Counted from the first letter of the stretch, positions 18,361 to 27,152 are shown. The stretch is 51,082 bases of DNA from UBA5972 sp964480735 (GCA_964480735.1 CAYZQS010000008.1:1-51082); one strand, 5' to 3'. A program made the numbers and translations. Notes: a model not told the origin generated them from the sequence alone.

Positions 18361-18368
18361 TGAATTCC

Positions 18369-19367
18369 CTAGCCAAGGCTCACACTCGCCGCACTTTCCG
18401 GCAGTTCCTCATCAAAACAGCGCTGGTAAAACTCGGCCACGGTCTGCCGTTCCAGCTCGTCGCATTTGTTCAGGAAGGTCAGGCGGAAGGCAAAGCCGAT
18501 GTCTTTGAAAATCTCGGCGTTCTGGGCCCAGTTGATCACGGTGCGGGGGCTCATCACCGTGGAAATATCGCCGTTCATGAAAGCCGTCCGCGTCAGGTCA
18601 GCGACCGTCACCATCTGGCCGATCTTTTTGCGGCCCTTGTCCGTGTTGTAATGCGGGCTTTTGGACAGGACGATCTGGGTTTCCGCGTCATGGGACAGAT
18701 AATTCAGCACCGCCACCAGCGACCAGCGGTCCATCTGGCCCTGATTGATTTGCTGGGTGCCGTGGTACAGGCCGGTGGTGTCGCCAAGGCCAACCGTGTT
18801 GGCGGTGGCAAACAGCCGGAAATAAGGGTGCGGGGTGATGATCTTGTTTTGGTCCAGCAAGGTTAACTTGCCGTCCACCTCCAGCACCCGCTGGATCACA
18901 AACATCACATCCGCCCGCCCGGCATCATATTCATCAAACACAATTGCCACCGGATTGTTCAGGCACCAGGGCAGGATGCCCTCCTGAAACTCGGTCACCT
19001 GTTTGCCGTCCTTCAGCTTGATCGCGTCTTTGCCGATCAGGTCGATCCGGCTGATGTGGCTGTCCAGATTAACCCGCACGCAGGGCCAGTTCAGGCGGGC
19101 GGCCACCTGTTCGATATGGGTGGACTTGCCGGTGCCGTGATAGCCTTGGATGATCACCCGACGGTTATGGTTAAAGCCCGCAAGGATGGCCATTGTGGTG
19201 TCCGGATCAAACTTATACGTACTGTCGATTTCGGGCACGCGGTCGGTGGGCTTGTCAAAGGCCATGACGCGCATGTCGCTGTCAAACCCAAATATATCCT
19301 GCACCGACAACTGCTGAGTTGGCTTGGCCGCCATTTCCATATTTCCGTCTGCCATATTCTTATCCAA
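18369..19367 (-). CDS. cobS: Cobaltochelatase subunit CobS
   Basis: AAA+ MoxR-like ATPase that drives cobalt insertion together with CobT and CobN. The 332-residue protein has the CobS N-terminal segment ending in FGFDSDMRVMAF, Walker A GYHGTGKS at residues 75-82, Walker B AIVFDEYDAGR near 141, and sensor region LFATANTVGLGDTTGLYHGT. The product is cytoplasmic. A second possible start lies four codons in. It is transcribed in the order J-domain gene, cobS, then the repeat element and cobT, so the usual cobS-cobT continuity is interrupted. Confidence 0.97.
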   Translation of the reverse strand: MDKNMADGNMEMAAKPTQQLSVQDIFGFDSDMRVMAFDKPTDRVPEIDSTYKFDPDTTMAILAGFNHNRRVIIQGYHGTGKSTHIEQVAARLNWPCVRVNLDSHISRIDLIGKDAIKLKDGKQVTEFQEGILPWCLNNPVAIVFDEYDAGRADVMFVIQRVLEVDGKLTLLDQNKIITPHPYFRLFATANTVGLGDTTGLYHGTQQINQGQMDRWSLVAVLNYLSHDAETQIVLSKSPHYNTDKGRKKIGQMVTVADLTRTAFMNGDISTVMSPRTVINWAQNAEIFKDIGFAFRLTFLNKCDELERQTVAEFYQRCFDEELPESAASVSLG

Positions 19368-19464
19368 CTTTTCTGGGCATTGACATATCGCCGTGCCGTA
19401 TTCTTAACGTTTGCTTAGTGGAACATATCCGGCTGCCGCGCAAGACCGCCGTGGCACCTTGCCG

Positions 19465-20124
19465 CTAGTCCTTAAAACTGCGCGACACTTTGATCTGCTC
19501 CCAGGCCCAAACAACCTCTTGCAACCTGTCCTCGTCATCGCGGATGCCGCCGTTCATGTCTGGATGCAGGTCTTTGACCAGCGACTTATACTGCTTGCGC
19601 AATTCGCCCTTGGTCCAGTGGTCTTTGCCCTCAAGTATATCCAACGCTTTACGCTCGGTTGCGGGCAAACGCCGGGCGTGGGTGGTGCCGCGGCCTGATC
19701 CGGGGTTGCGGGTGGCGTTTTCACCCAGCACTTCCATTGGATCATCGATGCCAAGGCGGGCCCAGGCTTTTTCTTCCGCTCCGGCGCGGTTGCTGCCCTC
19801 AGCGCCTTTGCCAAAGGGTTTGGTCGGGCGGTCCCACACCCGGTCTGCGGCAAACTGCTTTTCCAATTCTTCCTCTGAATGGTTTTCAAAGAAATTCCAC
19901 TTCAGATTATATTGGCGCACGTGTTCAAGGCAGAACCAAAAAAACTCGTCCAGCACGTCCGGATGTTTTGGTGCGCGGTATTTGCCGGCGTTTTCGCAAC
20001 CCGCGTGTTCGCAAGCCCGCGACGAGGTTTCAAATGCACCCGAAAGGCTGCGCCGCCCGCGTGAGCGGCGTTTCTTGTCAGCGGATACCGAAATGTCGAA
20101 ATCAAACGGGGAGCGGGGGGGCAT
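19465..20124 (-). CDS. J-domain (DnaJ-like) protein, cobS-linked
   Basis: A 219-residue protein with a C-terminal J domain: helix II TKGELRKQYKSLVKDL, the HPD motif at residues 187-189 and helix III DDEDRLQEVVWAWEQI. It therefore likely stimulates a DnaK-type ATPase. The N-terminal half has C38, C43, C65 and H68 (CEHAGC and CLEH), which could bind zinc. It lacks the G/F and standard zinc-finger domains of full DnaJ, and is the short type that often precedes cobS in Rhodobacterales. The gap to cobS is 97 bases; an imperfect CtrA-like box (TTAA-N7-TTAG) lies at 19404-19418. Confidence 0.88.
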   Translation of the reverse strand: MPPRSPFDFDISVSADKKRRSRGRRSLSGAFETSSRACEHAGCENAGKYRAPKHPDVLDEFFWFCLEHVRQYNLKWNFFENHSEEELEKQFAADRVWDRPTKPFGKGAEGSNRAGAEEKAWARLGIDDPMEVLGENATRNPGSGRGTTHARRLPATERKALDILEGKDHWTKGELRKQYKSLVKDLHPDMNGGIRDDEDRLQEVVWAWEQIKVSRSFKD

Positions 20125-20220
20125 GCGACACTTATTCCTTTTGCTTTCCGACTCGGATCAGGCAGTTTAGTCTATTGAACGGGTTGGCCAAGGCCGAAGT
20201 TGCAAAATGGGGAAAATAAT

Positions 20221-20478
20221 TTGCCGATCGCAGATGAAATCAGCGAAAAACTGACGGCGGCATTTGCCCCGTCGGTGCTGGAAGTGGTTGATGACAGCGA
20301 AAGCCACCGCGGCCACGGCGGCTGGCGCGAGGGTGGCGAGACCCATTTCAACGTCAAGATCGTAGCGGCGGAATTTGGGCCCATGAGCCGGATCAACCGG
20401 CACCGGGCGGTTCACGCCGCCTTAACGCCGGAACTGGTGGGGCGCATTCATGCGTTGGCTTTGGATATTTCGGGATAG
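20221..20478 (+). CDS. BolA family protein
   Basis: Small (85 residues) BolA-fold protein, a family that partners with monothiol glutaredoxins in iron-sulfur and stress regulation. Start at TTG 20221, preceded by GGGGAAAA; a second TTG 21 bases upstream is less likely. Conserved features are the region SHRGHGGWREGGETHFNVKI and the C-terminal helix RINRHRAVHAAL with the invariant RHR-type pattern. It stands alone, divergent from the J-domain gene and convergent with the DUF4177 gene 8 bases away. Confidence 0.92.
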   Translation: MPIADEISEKLTAAFAPSVLEVVDDSESHRGHGGWREGGETHFNVKIVAAEFGPMSRINRHRAVHAALTPELVGRIHALALDISG

Positions 20479-20486
20479 ACCAAAGC

Positions 20487-20972
20487 CTATTCGGCGGCCT
20501 GTTTCATGTGCTCGGGATAGCTTTCCATGTCATCTTTGATCAACCGCGCTTTGCGGCTGCGCAGGATGTCCAGAACACCGGATTCCGTGGCGGGTGCGTC
20601 TTCTGCGGGGTCGCTGTTGGCAACCAGCGTCGGGCCGGTTGCGCGGGCAATTTCCGTTTCGCTTTCGGTCACGTCTTCCTGAATTTGATGCACTTCGATC
20701 TGGTGGGTTGGCGGCACGTCAAAGAACTGTTGGTTGTTGACAATTTTGCGCCGGAAAACCAGCACGCTTTGATAGCTTTCCACCCGGCTGACCAGCCCTG
20801 ATTTTTCCTCGCAGGGCAGGCTTTCGGCGCGCAGATATTCCCAATCGCGCAAAGCCAGATCGTTCATCACCTCCATCAGAACATGTGCGAACTGATCTTC
20901 GTGTGAACGTACACCTTTGAAAGACTTGGTCTTTTTCGGCGCTTTTACAACCTTGTATTCGTATTCAGCCAT
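20487..20972 (-). CDS. DUF4177 domain protein
   Basis: A 161-residue soluble protein. The first 75 residues form a DUF4177-like domain: MAEYEYKVVKAP, then FAHVLMEVMNDLALRDWEYL and YQSVLVFRRK. The remainder is low-complexity and acidic, with no recognisable domain. Function is unknown. The region upstream of its start carries the DnaA-box cluster, about 110-180 bases away, so if those boxes bind DnaA this gene could be affected. Confidence 0.75.
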   Translation of the reverse strand: MAEYEYKVVKAPKKTKSFKGVRSHEDQFAHVLMEVMNDLALRDWEYLRAESLPCEEKSGLVSRVESYQSVLVFRRKIVNNQQFFDVPPTHQIEVHQIQEDVTESETEIARATGPTLVANSDPAEDAPATESGVLDILRSRKARLIKDDMESYPEHMKQAAE

Positions 20973-21299
20973 TGATGGCAGTCCCCGTCCGTCGCCCCCA
21001 CGACATGTGAATTTTTCACTTGGGCAATTACAAGATATTTTGAGTAAAAAAATAACACCCTAATTTGGAAACAATCACACGGCATTGTGGAAACGACTTA
21101 TCCACAGGTACGCGAGTTTTCCACAGATTATCCATATCTTGTGGATAACTGTCCTTAGGGTTGTGTGTTTATTTCGCTATTCCCCTGTTTCAAAATGCGA
21201 AACAATTCATTTTTTGTTCATTTTTGGGCATTTAGAAGGCAGAGAAATCTTGTTTTGCAGCGCGCTGAATATAATCCCGAATTGACAATTCTCGGGGTT
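20973..21299. other. Gene-free AT-rich stretch of 327 bases
   Basis: Lies between the gatB stop and the DUF4177 start, both on the minus strand. I see no supported coding frame. It is clearly more AT-rich than its surroundings, with runs such as AGTAAAAAAATAACA at 21043 and TTCATTTTTTGTTCATTTTT near 21207, and contains the DnaA-box group listed separately. A partial match (GATATTTTGAGTA at 21034) to the GAGTATTT repeat region at 31.5 kb is also present. Confidence 0.8.
21086..21148. promoter_or_regulatory. Cluster of DnaA-box-like 9-mers
   Basis: Five 9-mers in 63 bases: TTATCCACA at 21098-21106 (perfect, plus), TTTTCCACA at 21117-21125 (fits TTWTNCACA), TTATCCATA at 21128-21136 (one mismatch), the complement of TTATCCACA at 21140-21148 (perfect, minus), and the complement of GTTTCCACA at 21086-21094 (one mismatch). 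Such density is typical of replication origins or DnaA-titration and regulatory sites. Which of these it is cannot be settled here; dnaA, parAB and hemE are not in view. Confidence 0.65.
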
Positions 21300-22811
21300 T
21301 TACCCGCCCAGTTTCTTTTGCACCATTTCATTCACCGCTTTCGGGTTGGCCTTGCCTCCAGTGGCCTTCATCACTTGCCCCACAAACCAGCCCGCCAGTT
21401 TCGGATTTTCTTTGGCTTTGGCCACCTGATCGGGATTGTCGGCGATCACCTGATCAACCGCCGCCTCTATCGCGCCGGTGTCAGTGACCTGCCTCATGCC
21501 ACGGGCAGCAACGATGTCGACTGGATCACCACCTTCGGTCCACAGGATTTCAAAAAGCTCTTTGGCGATTTTGCCGGAAATATCACCCTTGGCGATCAGA
21601 TCCAGAATGCCACCCAATTGCCCGGCGGAAACCGGGCTGTTGGCAATCGTCAGGTCTTCTTTGTTTAAACGGCCAAACAGCTCGTTGATCACCCAGTTGG
21701 CGGCCTGTTTGCCATCGCGTCCCTTGGCCACGTCCTCGAAGAAATCAGCCTGCGCAACTTCAGTGGTCAACACACCGGCGTCATAGTCGGTCATGCCGTA
21801 ATCGCCGACAAATCGCGCCTTCTTGGCGTCGGGCAGTTCCGGCAGGCCGGTGGCAATTTCGTCCACCCAATCCTGCGTTATAGTCAGCGGCAGCAAATCC
21901 GGGCAGGGGAAATAGCGATAGTCGTGCGCCTCTTCTTTGGAGCGCATAGAGCGGGTTTCACCCTTGTCCGGGTCATACAGCCGGGTTTCCTGATCGATGG
22001 TTCCGCCGTCTTCCAGAATGGCAATCTGCCGCTTTGCCTCCACCTCTATCGCCGCTTGAATGAACCGCATGGAGTTCATGTTTTTAATCTCGCACCGCGT
22101 GCCAAGGTGGCCAAAATCCTGGGTTTCCTGGTATTTCTCGTAATCCCCGGGGCGGCAGACCGACACGTTTACATCCGCCCGCAGGTTGCCGTTTTGCATG
22201 TTGCCGTCACAGGTGCCAAGATAGCGCAGAATTTGGCGGATTTTAAGAACATAGGCGGCGGCCTCTTCCGGGCCACGGATATCGGGGCGCGACACGATCT
22301 CCATCAGCGCCACGCCTGTGCGGTTCAGATCAACAAAACTGTTGTTCGGATCCATGTCATGGACAGATTTTCCCGCGTCCTGTTCCAGGTGAATGCGTTC
22401 AATCCGCACGCGCCGTACCGTGCCTTCGCCCATTTCGACCATGACCTCGCCCTCGCCAACGATCGGGTGGTAAAGCTGTGAAATCTGGTAGCCCTGCGGC
22501 AGGTCGGGATAGAAATAATTCTTGCGGTCAAACTGTGAAAACAGATTGATGTCTGCTTGCAGTCCCAGTCCGGTGCGTACCGCCTGCTTGACGCAAAACT
22601 CGTTGACCACCGGAAGCATCCCCGGCATCGCCGCATCTACGAACGCGACGTTAGAGTTTGGTTCGGCGCCAAATCGCGTTGAAGCACCCGAAAACAACTT
22701 TGCATTGCTGGCCACCTGCGCATGCACTTCAAGCCCGATAACCAACTCCCAGTCTTCCCCCGCGCCCGCGATTATTTTGGGTTTTGGCGGTTCGTGAATA
22801 TGGTCAGGCAT
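21300..22811 (-). CDS. gatB: Asp/Glu-tRNA amidotransferase subunit B
   Basis: Subunit of GatCAB that amidates misacylated Glu-tRNA(Gln) or Asp-tRNA(Asn) in the cytoplasm. I chose ATG 22811, giving 503 residues, the usual family length; a start 66 bases upstream adds a non-homologous leader. Signatures include WELVIGLEVHAQV at the N-terminus, the kinase-cradle FDRKNYFYPDLPQGYQISQL, LEQDAGKSVHD and DLNRTGVALMEIVS, and the C-terminal YqeY-like domain ending in KANPKAVNEMVQKKL. gatA and gatC are not adjacent. Confidence 0.97.
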   Translation of the reverse strand: MPDHIHEPPKPKIIAGAGEDWELVIGLEVHAQVASNAKLFSGASTRFGAEPNSNVAFVDAAMPGMLPVVNEFCVKQAVRTGLGLQADINLFSQFDRKNYFYPDLPQGYQISQLYHPIVGEGEVMVEMGEGTVRRVRIERIHLEQDAGKSVHDMDPNNSFVDLNRTGVALMEIVSRPDIRGPEEAAAYVLKIRQILRYLGTCDGNMQNGNLRADVNVSVCRPGDYEKYQETQDFGHLGTRCEIKNMNSMRFIQAAIEVEAKRQIAILEDGGTIDQETRLYDPDKGETRSMRSKEEAHDYRYFPCPDLLPLTITQDWVDEIATGLPELPDAKKARFVGDYGMTDYDAGVLTTEVAQADFFEDVAKGRDGKQAANWVINELFGRLNKEDLTIANSPVSAGQLGGILDLIAKGDISGKIAKELFEILWTEGGDPVDIVAARGMRQVTDTGAIEAAVDQVIADNPDQVAKAKENPKLAGWFVGQVMKATGGKANPKAVNEMVQKKLGG

Positions 22812-22886
22812 CTTGGCGGTTCCCAGAGGTTTTGGCTCTTCTAGCGGCGCGGCAACATCGCGGCAAGCCCGCAACAAATGCGACGG

Positions 22887-23519
22887 CTATTCCATATAGT
22901 ATTTGGCGTAATCAATGTCTCCGGACCAACGCCATGTGGCGATCATCGGGTCGTTGAATGTCACGTTTTGATGCGGAATCATTGACGGATGAAAGATAAT
23001 TTCTCCGGTTTTTCGCTGTCTGGGTTGGTCATTGTGCGTGCCCCACCAACCTTTACCGCCCAGTTGAACATATGTCTCTTCCGCGCTGTGCCGCCTTGTC
23101 GTGTAGTCAAAATTGGGCAGCTGCACGTAAAGCCCCACCCGCAAGCTTGGGTGATAAAATTGTCCGTTTGGTCCCAACAGTTCGGCTGCGCGCATTTGTG
23201 CGCCTTTTTCCTGTGACAGATTATCAATCGATTTGTCAGGCTCAAACCAACGGACGAATTTAAGACCTGCCTCAATCGTTTTGGCCTCTGGATGCGGATC
23301 AATTGCAAGTGCTGTGATCGCAACGTCCGGCACCGGAATTTCGGCAAGTTCGCCAAATCCGCCAGCATCGTTTGCAGCCTGCACAAGGGCGGCCGACGCA
23401 GCTTTGCCAGCGGCACGGCCCTCGTTGGCATAGACGCTTGATAAAAGCATAAGCAGCGCTTTTAGTTCATCTTCACCCCGCATCGGCTTCCCTTCATGGA
23501 TTTGCGCCGTATTAAGCAA
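22887..23519 (-). CDS. DMSP lyase-type cupin (DddQ-like family)
   Basis: A 210-residue protein with a helical N-terminal half and a C-terminal cupin resembling the dimethylsulfoniopropionate lyase family (PF16867; DddQ, DddW and relatives). The cupin contains LRVGLYVQLPNFDY, then the metal pattern H144-x3-E148-x-Y150 (HSAEETY) and H183 in FHPSMIPHQNVT, followed by ATWRWSGD. If functional it would release DMS and acrylate from DMSP. The usual histidine-rich stretch before the metal motif reads TTRRH here, so one histidine common in the family is replaced. A start at 23483 is also possible. Distance from the family is hard to judge by eye; another cupin substrate cannot be excluded. Confidence 0.65.
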   Translation of the reverse strand: MLNTAQIHEGKPMRGEDELKALLMLLSSVYANEGRAAGKAASAALVQAANDAGGFGELAEIPVPDVAITALAIDPHPEAKTIEAGLKFVRWFEPDKSIDNLSQEKGAQMRAAELLGPNGQFYHPSLRVGLYVQLPNFDYTTRRHSAEETYVQLGGKGWWGTHNDQPRQRKTGEIIFHPSMIPHQNVTFNDPMIATWRWSGDIDYAKYYME

Positions 23520-23584
23520 CAGTCAAAGACAAATCTGTTCTGAAAACGTCCCACTTTGACGAATGCAAAAAAAACTGAATGCCT

Positions 23585-26164
23585 TTATGCCTGCAATATC
23601 CGCTCGACAATTTCGCGGGTATTCTTAGAAAGGTCGGGCGTTTCGTTGATGCGGTTTAATGCAGATTTGATCAAGGTCTGCCGCTTTGGGTCGTACCGTT
23701 TCCAGGATTCAAATACGCCAGCCATTCGGGCTGTGGTTTGCGGATTTAGCGGATCAAGCCTGATCAGCCAGTCGGCAAAGAAATCATACCCGGCCCCGTC
23801 CTTGCTGTGAAATCCGGCCGGATTGCCCATAGCAAACCCGGCAATCAGGGCGCGAAAGCGGTTGGGGTTTTTCCAGTCAAAATCCGGGTGATCGGCAAGT
23901 TCCTGTGCAACCTGCACTGCTTTTTCACGTGGCGCGTGGCTGGCGCTTAGCATGAACCATTTGTCCAGCACCAGTTTGTTGCGCCGCCAGCGGGCATAAA
24001 ACGTGGCGCTGGCGGCATCGCCAACATCATTGGCCAGCAAGCTGGAAAGTGACGAAAGCTGCACGGTCATATTATCGGCGAAATCAAATATTTTTATGGC
24101 GACCTCGCCCTGGTCAAGCCGGGTGATCAGGCGCAGCATTGCGCCCTGCAACGCGCGTTTTCCCGCGGCGGTCGCATCCGGTGAATAGGGTCCGGGCACC
24201 GCCATATCCACAAACAATCCCATCGCGTCCTTGTCAAAAACCGTGGCAAGCGCGGTGGTGAAAAACCGGCGTGCAATGTGGATGGCATCGGGATCAGGTG
24301 TCTCGCCACGATCAAAAATCTGCTGTGCCAGCTCATCTTCTGACGGCAGGCCCAGAACCAGTGCCCGAAATGCCGGATCGAGCGTGCTGTCCAGCGCCAC
24401 AGATTTCAGCGCTTCCAGCACGCCCTCGTCCGGCACGTCGTCCGCCAGCGCCATAGAGCGCAGGTTGTTGCTGACCAGCCGGCGCGCGGCCTCCCATTTG
24501 TTGAACGGATCGGTGTCATTTGCCAAAAGGAAGGCCTGTTCGGCACCGCTGGTGGCCCGTTGCAAGATGATCGGAGCCGAAAAACCCCGCAAAAGCGAAG
24601 GCACCGGCTGTTCTTTCAGACCCGAAAACGAGAAACTTTGGCTTGCCTTGGTCAGTTCCAGCACTTCGGTGGGCCTGACTTCGCTGCCGTCATTGGCCAG
24701 CAATCCAACGGCAATCGGGATGACCTGCGGTTGCTTGTCTTCCTGGTTTGGAGTGGCCGGGTTTTTCTGCGTAAACTCAAGGATCAGCGTGTCACCGTCA
24801 AATCGTTCGGCAACGGTTACGACGGGTGTGCCCGCCTGACTGTACCACAGCTTGAACTGGGACAGGTCACGCCCGGTTGCGTCTTCAAATACCTGCAGCC
24901 AGTTTTCGATGGTACAGGCCTGCCCGTCGTGGCGGTCAAAATAAAGATCAAGCGCGTCACGATAGGCTTTCGGGCCGACCAGCCCGCGCAACATGCCGAT
25001 CAGTTCGGCCCCTTTTTCATAAACCGTGGCCGTATAAAAATTGTTGATCTCTATATATTCTTCCGGCCGGACAGGATGCGCCAACGGCCCGGCGTCTTCG
25101 CGAAACTGGCGGCCACGCAGGGCCAAAACATCAGCGATACGGGTGACCGAGGCATCGCGCATATCAGCCGAAAACTGTTGATCGCGAAAAACCGTCAGGC
25201 CTTCTTTCAGGCACAGTTGAAACCAGTCCCGGCAAGTGATGCGGTTGCCGGTCCAGTTGTGAAAATACTCATGCGCGATCACGCTTTCGATGCGGGCGTA
25301 ATTGTCATCAGTCGCGGTCTCAGGGCTGGCCAAAACAAGCGCGGAATTGAAGATGTTCAGGCCCTTGTTTTCCATCGCCCCCATGTTGAAATCATCAACC
25401 GCCACGATCATGAACAGGTCCAGATCATATTCGCGCCCGTAAACCTCTTCGTCCCATTTCATGCTGCGTTTCAGGGCGTCCATTGCATAGTCGCATTTGT
25501 CCAGATCACCGTCGCGCACAAAAATCTGTAGCTTCACGTCACGCCCCGAAACGGTGGTAAACCGGTCATCCAGTGACACCAGATCACCGGCGACAAGGGC
25601 GAACAAATAGGCCGGTTTGGGCCAGGGATCATGCCACTTGGCGGTGTTTTTGCCGCGTTCAATCAGGTTGCCGTTTGAAAGCAGGACCGGTGCATCGCCG
25701 TTGATTGTAACCGTGAAGGTGGACATGACGTCCGGGCGGTCCGGGTAATAGGTGATTTTGCGAAAGCCCTCTGCCTCGCACTGGGTGCAATACATGCCAC
25801 CTGACATGTAAAGACCCTCAAGCTCTGTGTTGGCTGTGGGGTCAATTTCCACCTCGCAGCGCCACCTGAAAGGTTCAGAGGGCAGTATGCCAGCGTTCAG
25901 CAACAATCCGTCTTCGCTGGTCTGCAGATCCTTGGTGCTGACATCCACCCCGTTGATCTGTGCTGATATCAGGTTCAGGTTGCGCCCGTCCAGCCACAGG
26001 TCTTTCGGTTCATTTCCGGCCTCCGGGTTTTGTGCAAACACAATCTCGGCGATCACCCGGGTTTTGGTGGGGTGCAGATTGAACGTCAGATCAACCGCTT
26101 TCACCAAATGAGAATTTGGTTGATAATCGGCAAGGCGAATTGTTTTGGCGGTCTGATCTGGCAT
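23585..26164 (-). CDS. pepN: Aminopeptidase N (M1 family)
   Basis: Zinc aminopeptidase of 859 residues that removes N-terminal amino acids from peptides in the cytoplasm. It shows the exopeptidase motif GAMENKGLNIFNS, the zinc motif HEYFHNW near residue 297 with the third ligand in the downstream KEGLTVFRDQQFS segment, and the catalytic tyrosine region NFYTATVYEKGAELIGML. The C-terminal half is the alpha-helical DUF3458-type superhelix of bacterial PepN. There is no signal peptide. It is a single gene, divergent from the glutamine amidotransferase gene. Confidence 0.97.
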   Translation of the reverse strand: MPDQTAKTIRLADYQPNSHLVKAVDLTFNLHPTKTRVIAEIVFAQNPEAGNEPKDLWLDGRNLNLISAQINGVDVSTKDLQTSEDGLLLNAGILPSEPFRWRCEVEIDPTANTELEGLYMSGGMYCTQCEAEGFRKITYYPDRPDVMSTFTVTINGDAPVLLSNGNLIERGKNTAKWHDPWPKPAYLFALVAGDLVSLDDRFTTVSGRDVKLQIFVRDGDLDKCDYAMDALKRSMKWDEEVYGREYDLDLFMIVAVDDFNMGAMENKGLNIFNSALVLASPETATDDNYARIESVIAHEYFHNWTGNRITCRDWFQLCLKEGLTVFRDQQFSADMRDASVTRIADVLALRGRQFREDAGPLAHPVRPEEYIEINNFYTATVYEKGAELIGMLRGLVGPKAYRDALDLYFDRHDGQACTIENWLQVFEDATGRDLSQFKLWYSQAGTPVVTVAERFDGDTLILEFTQKNPATPNQEDKQPQVIPIAVGLLANDGSEVRPTEVLELTKASQSFSFSGLKEQPVPSLLRGFSAPIILQRATSGAEQAFLLANDTDPFNKWEAARRLVSNNLRSMALADDVPDEGVLEALKSVALDSTLDPAFRALVLGLPSEDELAQQIFDRGETPDPDAIHIARRFFTTALATVFDKDAMGLFVDMAVPGPYSPDATAAGKRALQGAMLRLITRLDQGEVAIKIFDFADNMTVQLSSLSSLLANDVGDAASATFYARWRRNKLVLDKWFMLSASHAPREKAVQVAQELADHPDFDWKNPNRFRALIAGFAMGNPAGFHSKDGAGYDFFADWLIRLDPLNPQTTARMAGVFESWKRYDPKRQTLIKSALNRINETPDLSKNTREIVERILQA

Positions 26165-26302
26165 GAATTGCTCCGGTTTGGCTGTGCCTTTATGAAACGG
26201 TTTTAAGTCTTTTCCGCAAGGCAGGAATTAAACCGCGTGATCTGGACACAGGAATCGTTCTAAGATATTTCGAGTTAATCAGTCAGGTTTTAGGATCATC
26301 AA

Positions 26303-27082
26303 ATGGCACGCCCTGTCGTTGGTATCATCAGCAATTTGCATGTGATCGGCGAAGATTATCATGTGCAAGGCACAGGTATCATCAACATTGATGCCATCGC
26401 CAAAGTAGCCGATGCTTTGCCCCTGATGATCCCGGCTGATCCGCGGGTGATTGACATTGATGAGGTGATGCAAGCCTGTGACGGGTTTGTGTTTACCGGG
26501 GCGCGGCCCAATGTGCACCCCAGCCATTATGGCGAAGAGGAAACCGAGGCGCACGGAACATTTGACCATTGCCGGGACGAGTTGTCGCTGCCCCTGATCC
26601 GCGCCTGCGCCAAACGCGGCCAGCCGATATTGGGGCTGTGTCGGGGTTTTCAGGAGTTTAACGTGGCTTACGGCGGCTCGCTTTATCCGGAAATTCGCGA
26701 TCTGCCGGGGCGGATGAACCACCGCATGCCTCCCGAAGGCACGATCGAGGAAAAATTTGCCCTGCGGCACAAGATCAAGCTGACCAAAGGCGGGGTTTTT
26801 GCCGGGGTGTTTGGCAGCGACGAGGTGATGGTCAACAGCCTGCACGGTCAGGGGATTAAAGAACCCGGCGCGCAGATTGTGATTGAAGGGTATGCGCCGG
26901 ATGGAACACCTGAAGCTATTTATATCGGCGACACCCCCGGCTTTACGCTGGCGGTTCAGTGGCACCCCGAGTGGAACGCGGAAAACGACGCGGTGTCACG
27001 CCCGCTGTTTGAAAGCTTTGGTGCGGCATTGCGCAAATGGCGCGGTCGCGGGCAGAAAAATCAAGGACTGAAAATCGCCTGA
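26303..27082 (+). CDS. Class I glutamine amidotransferase-like hydrolase (PuuD type)
   Basis: A 259-residue protein of the peptidase C26 family, whose best known member PuuD hydrolyses gamma-glutamyl-GABA in putrescine degradation. The nucleophile cysteine lies in PILGLCRGFQEFNVAYGG, and the His-Glu pair in AVQWHPEW. Other family features are FTGARPNVHPSHYGEE and VNSLHGQGIKEPG. No other putrescine-pathway genes are nearby, so the exact gamma-glutamyl substrate is open. Start ATG at 26303 has no strong ribosome site. A hairpin terminator candidate lies 50 bases downstream. Confidence 0.85.
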   Translation: MARPVVGIISNLHVIGEDYHVQGTGIINIDAIAKVADALPLMIPADPRVIDIDEVMQACDGFVFTGARPNVHPSHYGEEETEAHGTFDHCRDELSLPLIRACAKRGQPILGLCRGFQEFNVAYGGSLYPEIRDLPGRMNHRMPPEGTIEEKFALRHKIKLTKGGVFAGVFGSDEVMVNSLHGQGIKEPGAQIVIEGYAPDGTPEAIYIGDTPGFTLAVQWHPEWNAENDAVSRPLFESFGAALRKWRGRGQKNQGLKIA

Positions 27083-27132
27083 TCAGCTTTGCCGGGCATG
27101 GTTGTGAATAAGGATTTTGGAAAAACCTTAGC

Positions 27133-27152
27133 AAGCGATTTCAAAATCGCTT
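27133..27152. terminator. Hairpin terminator candidate between convergent genes
   Basis: A 9-bp perfect stem, AAGCGATTT and AAATCGCTT, with a two-base nominal loop (in practice the inner A-T pairs open), followed by TTGC. It lies between the convergent amidotransferase and metallo-hydrolase genes and could end transcription from either side. The T-run is short, so efficiency is uncertain. Confidence 0.5.

Noticed and set aside
18251..18508. Small open frame with a PLPGPLPRERG-type peptide
   Set aside because: It is a translation of the inverted-repeat element running into antisense cobS; this is a known false-gene type.
20973..21299. Calling the DnaA-box cluster oriC outright
   Set aside because: The usual origin-linked genes are absent, and skew or read depth cannot be computed here; it is reported as a DnaA-box cluster only.
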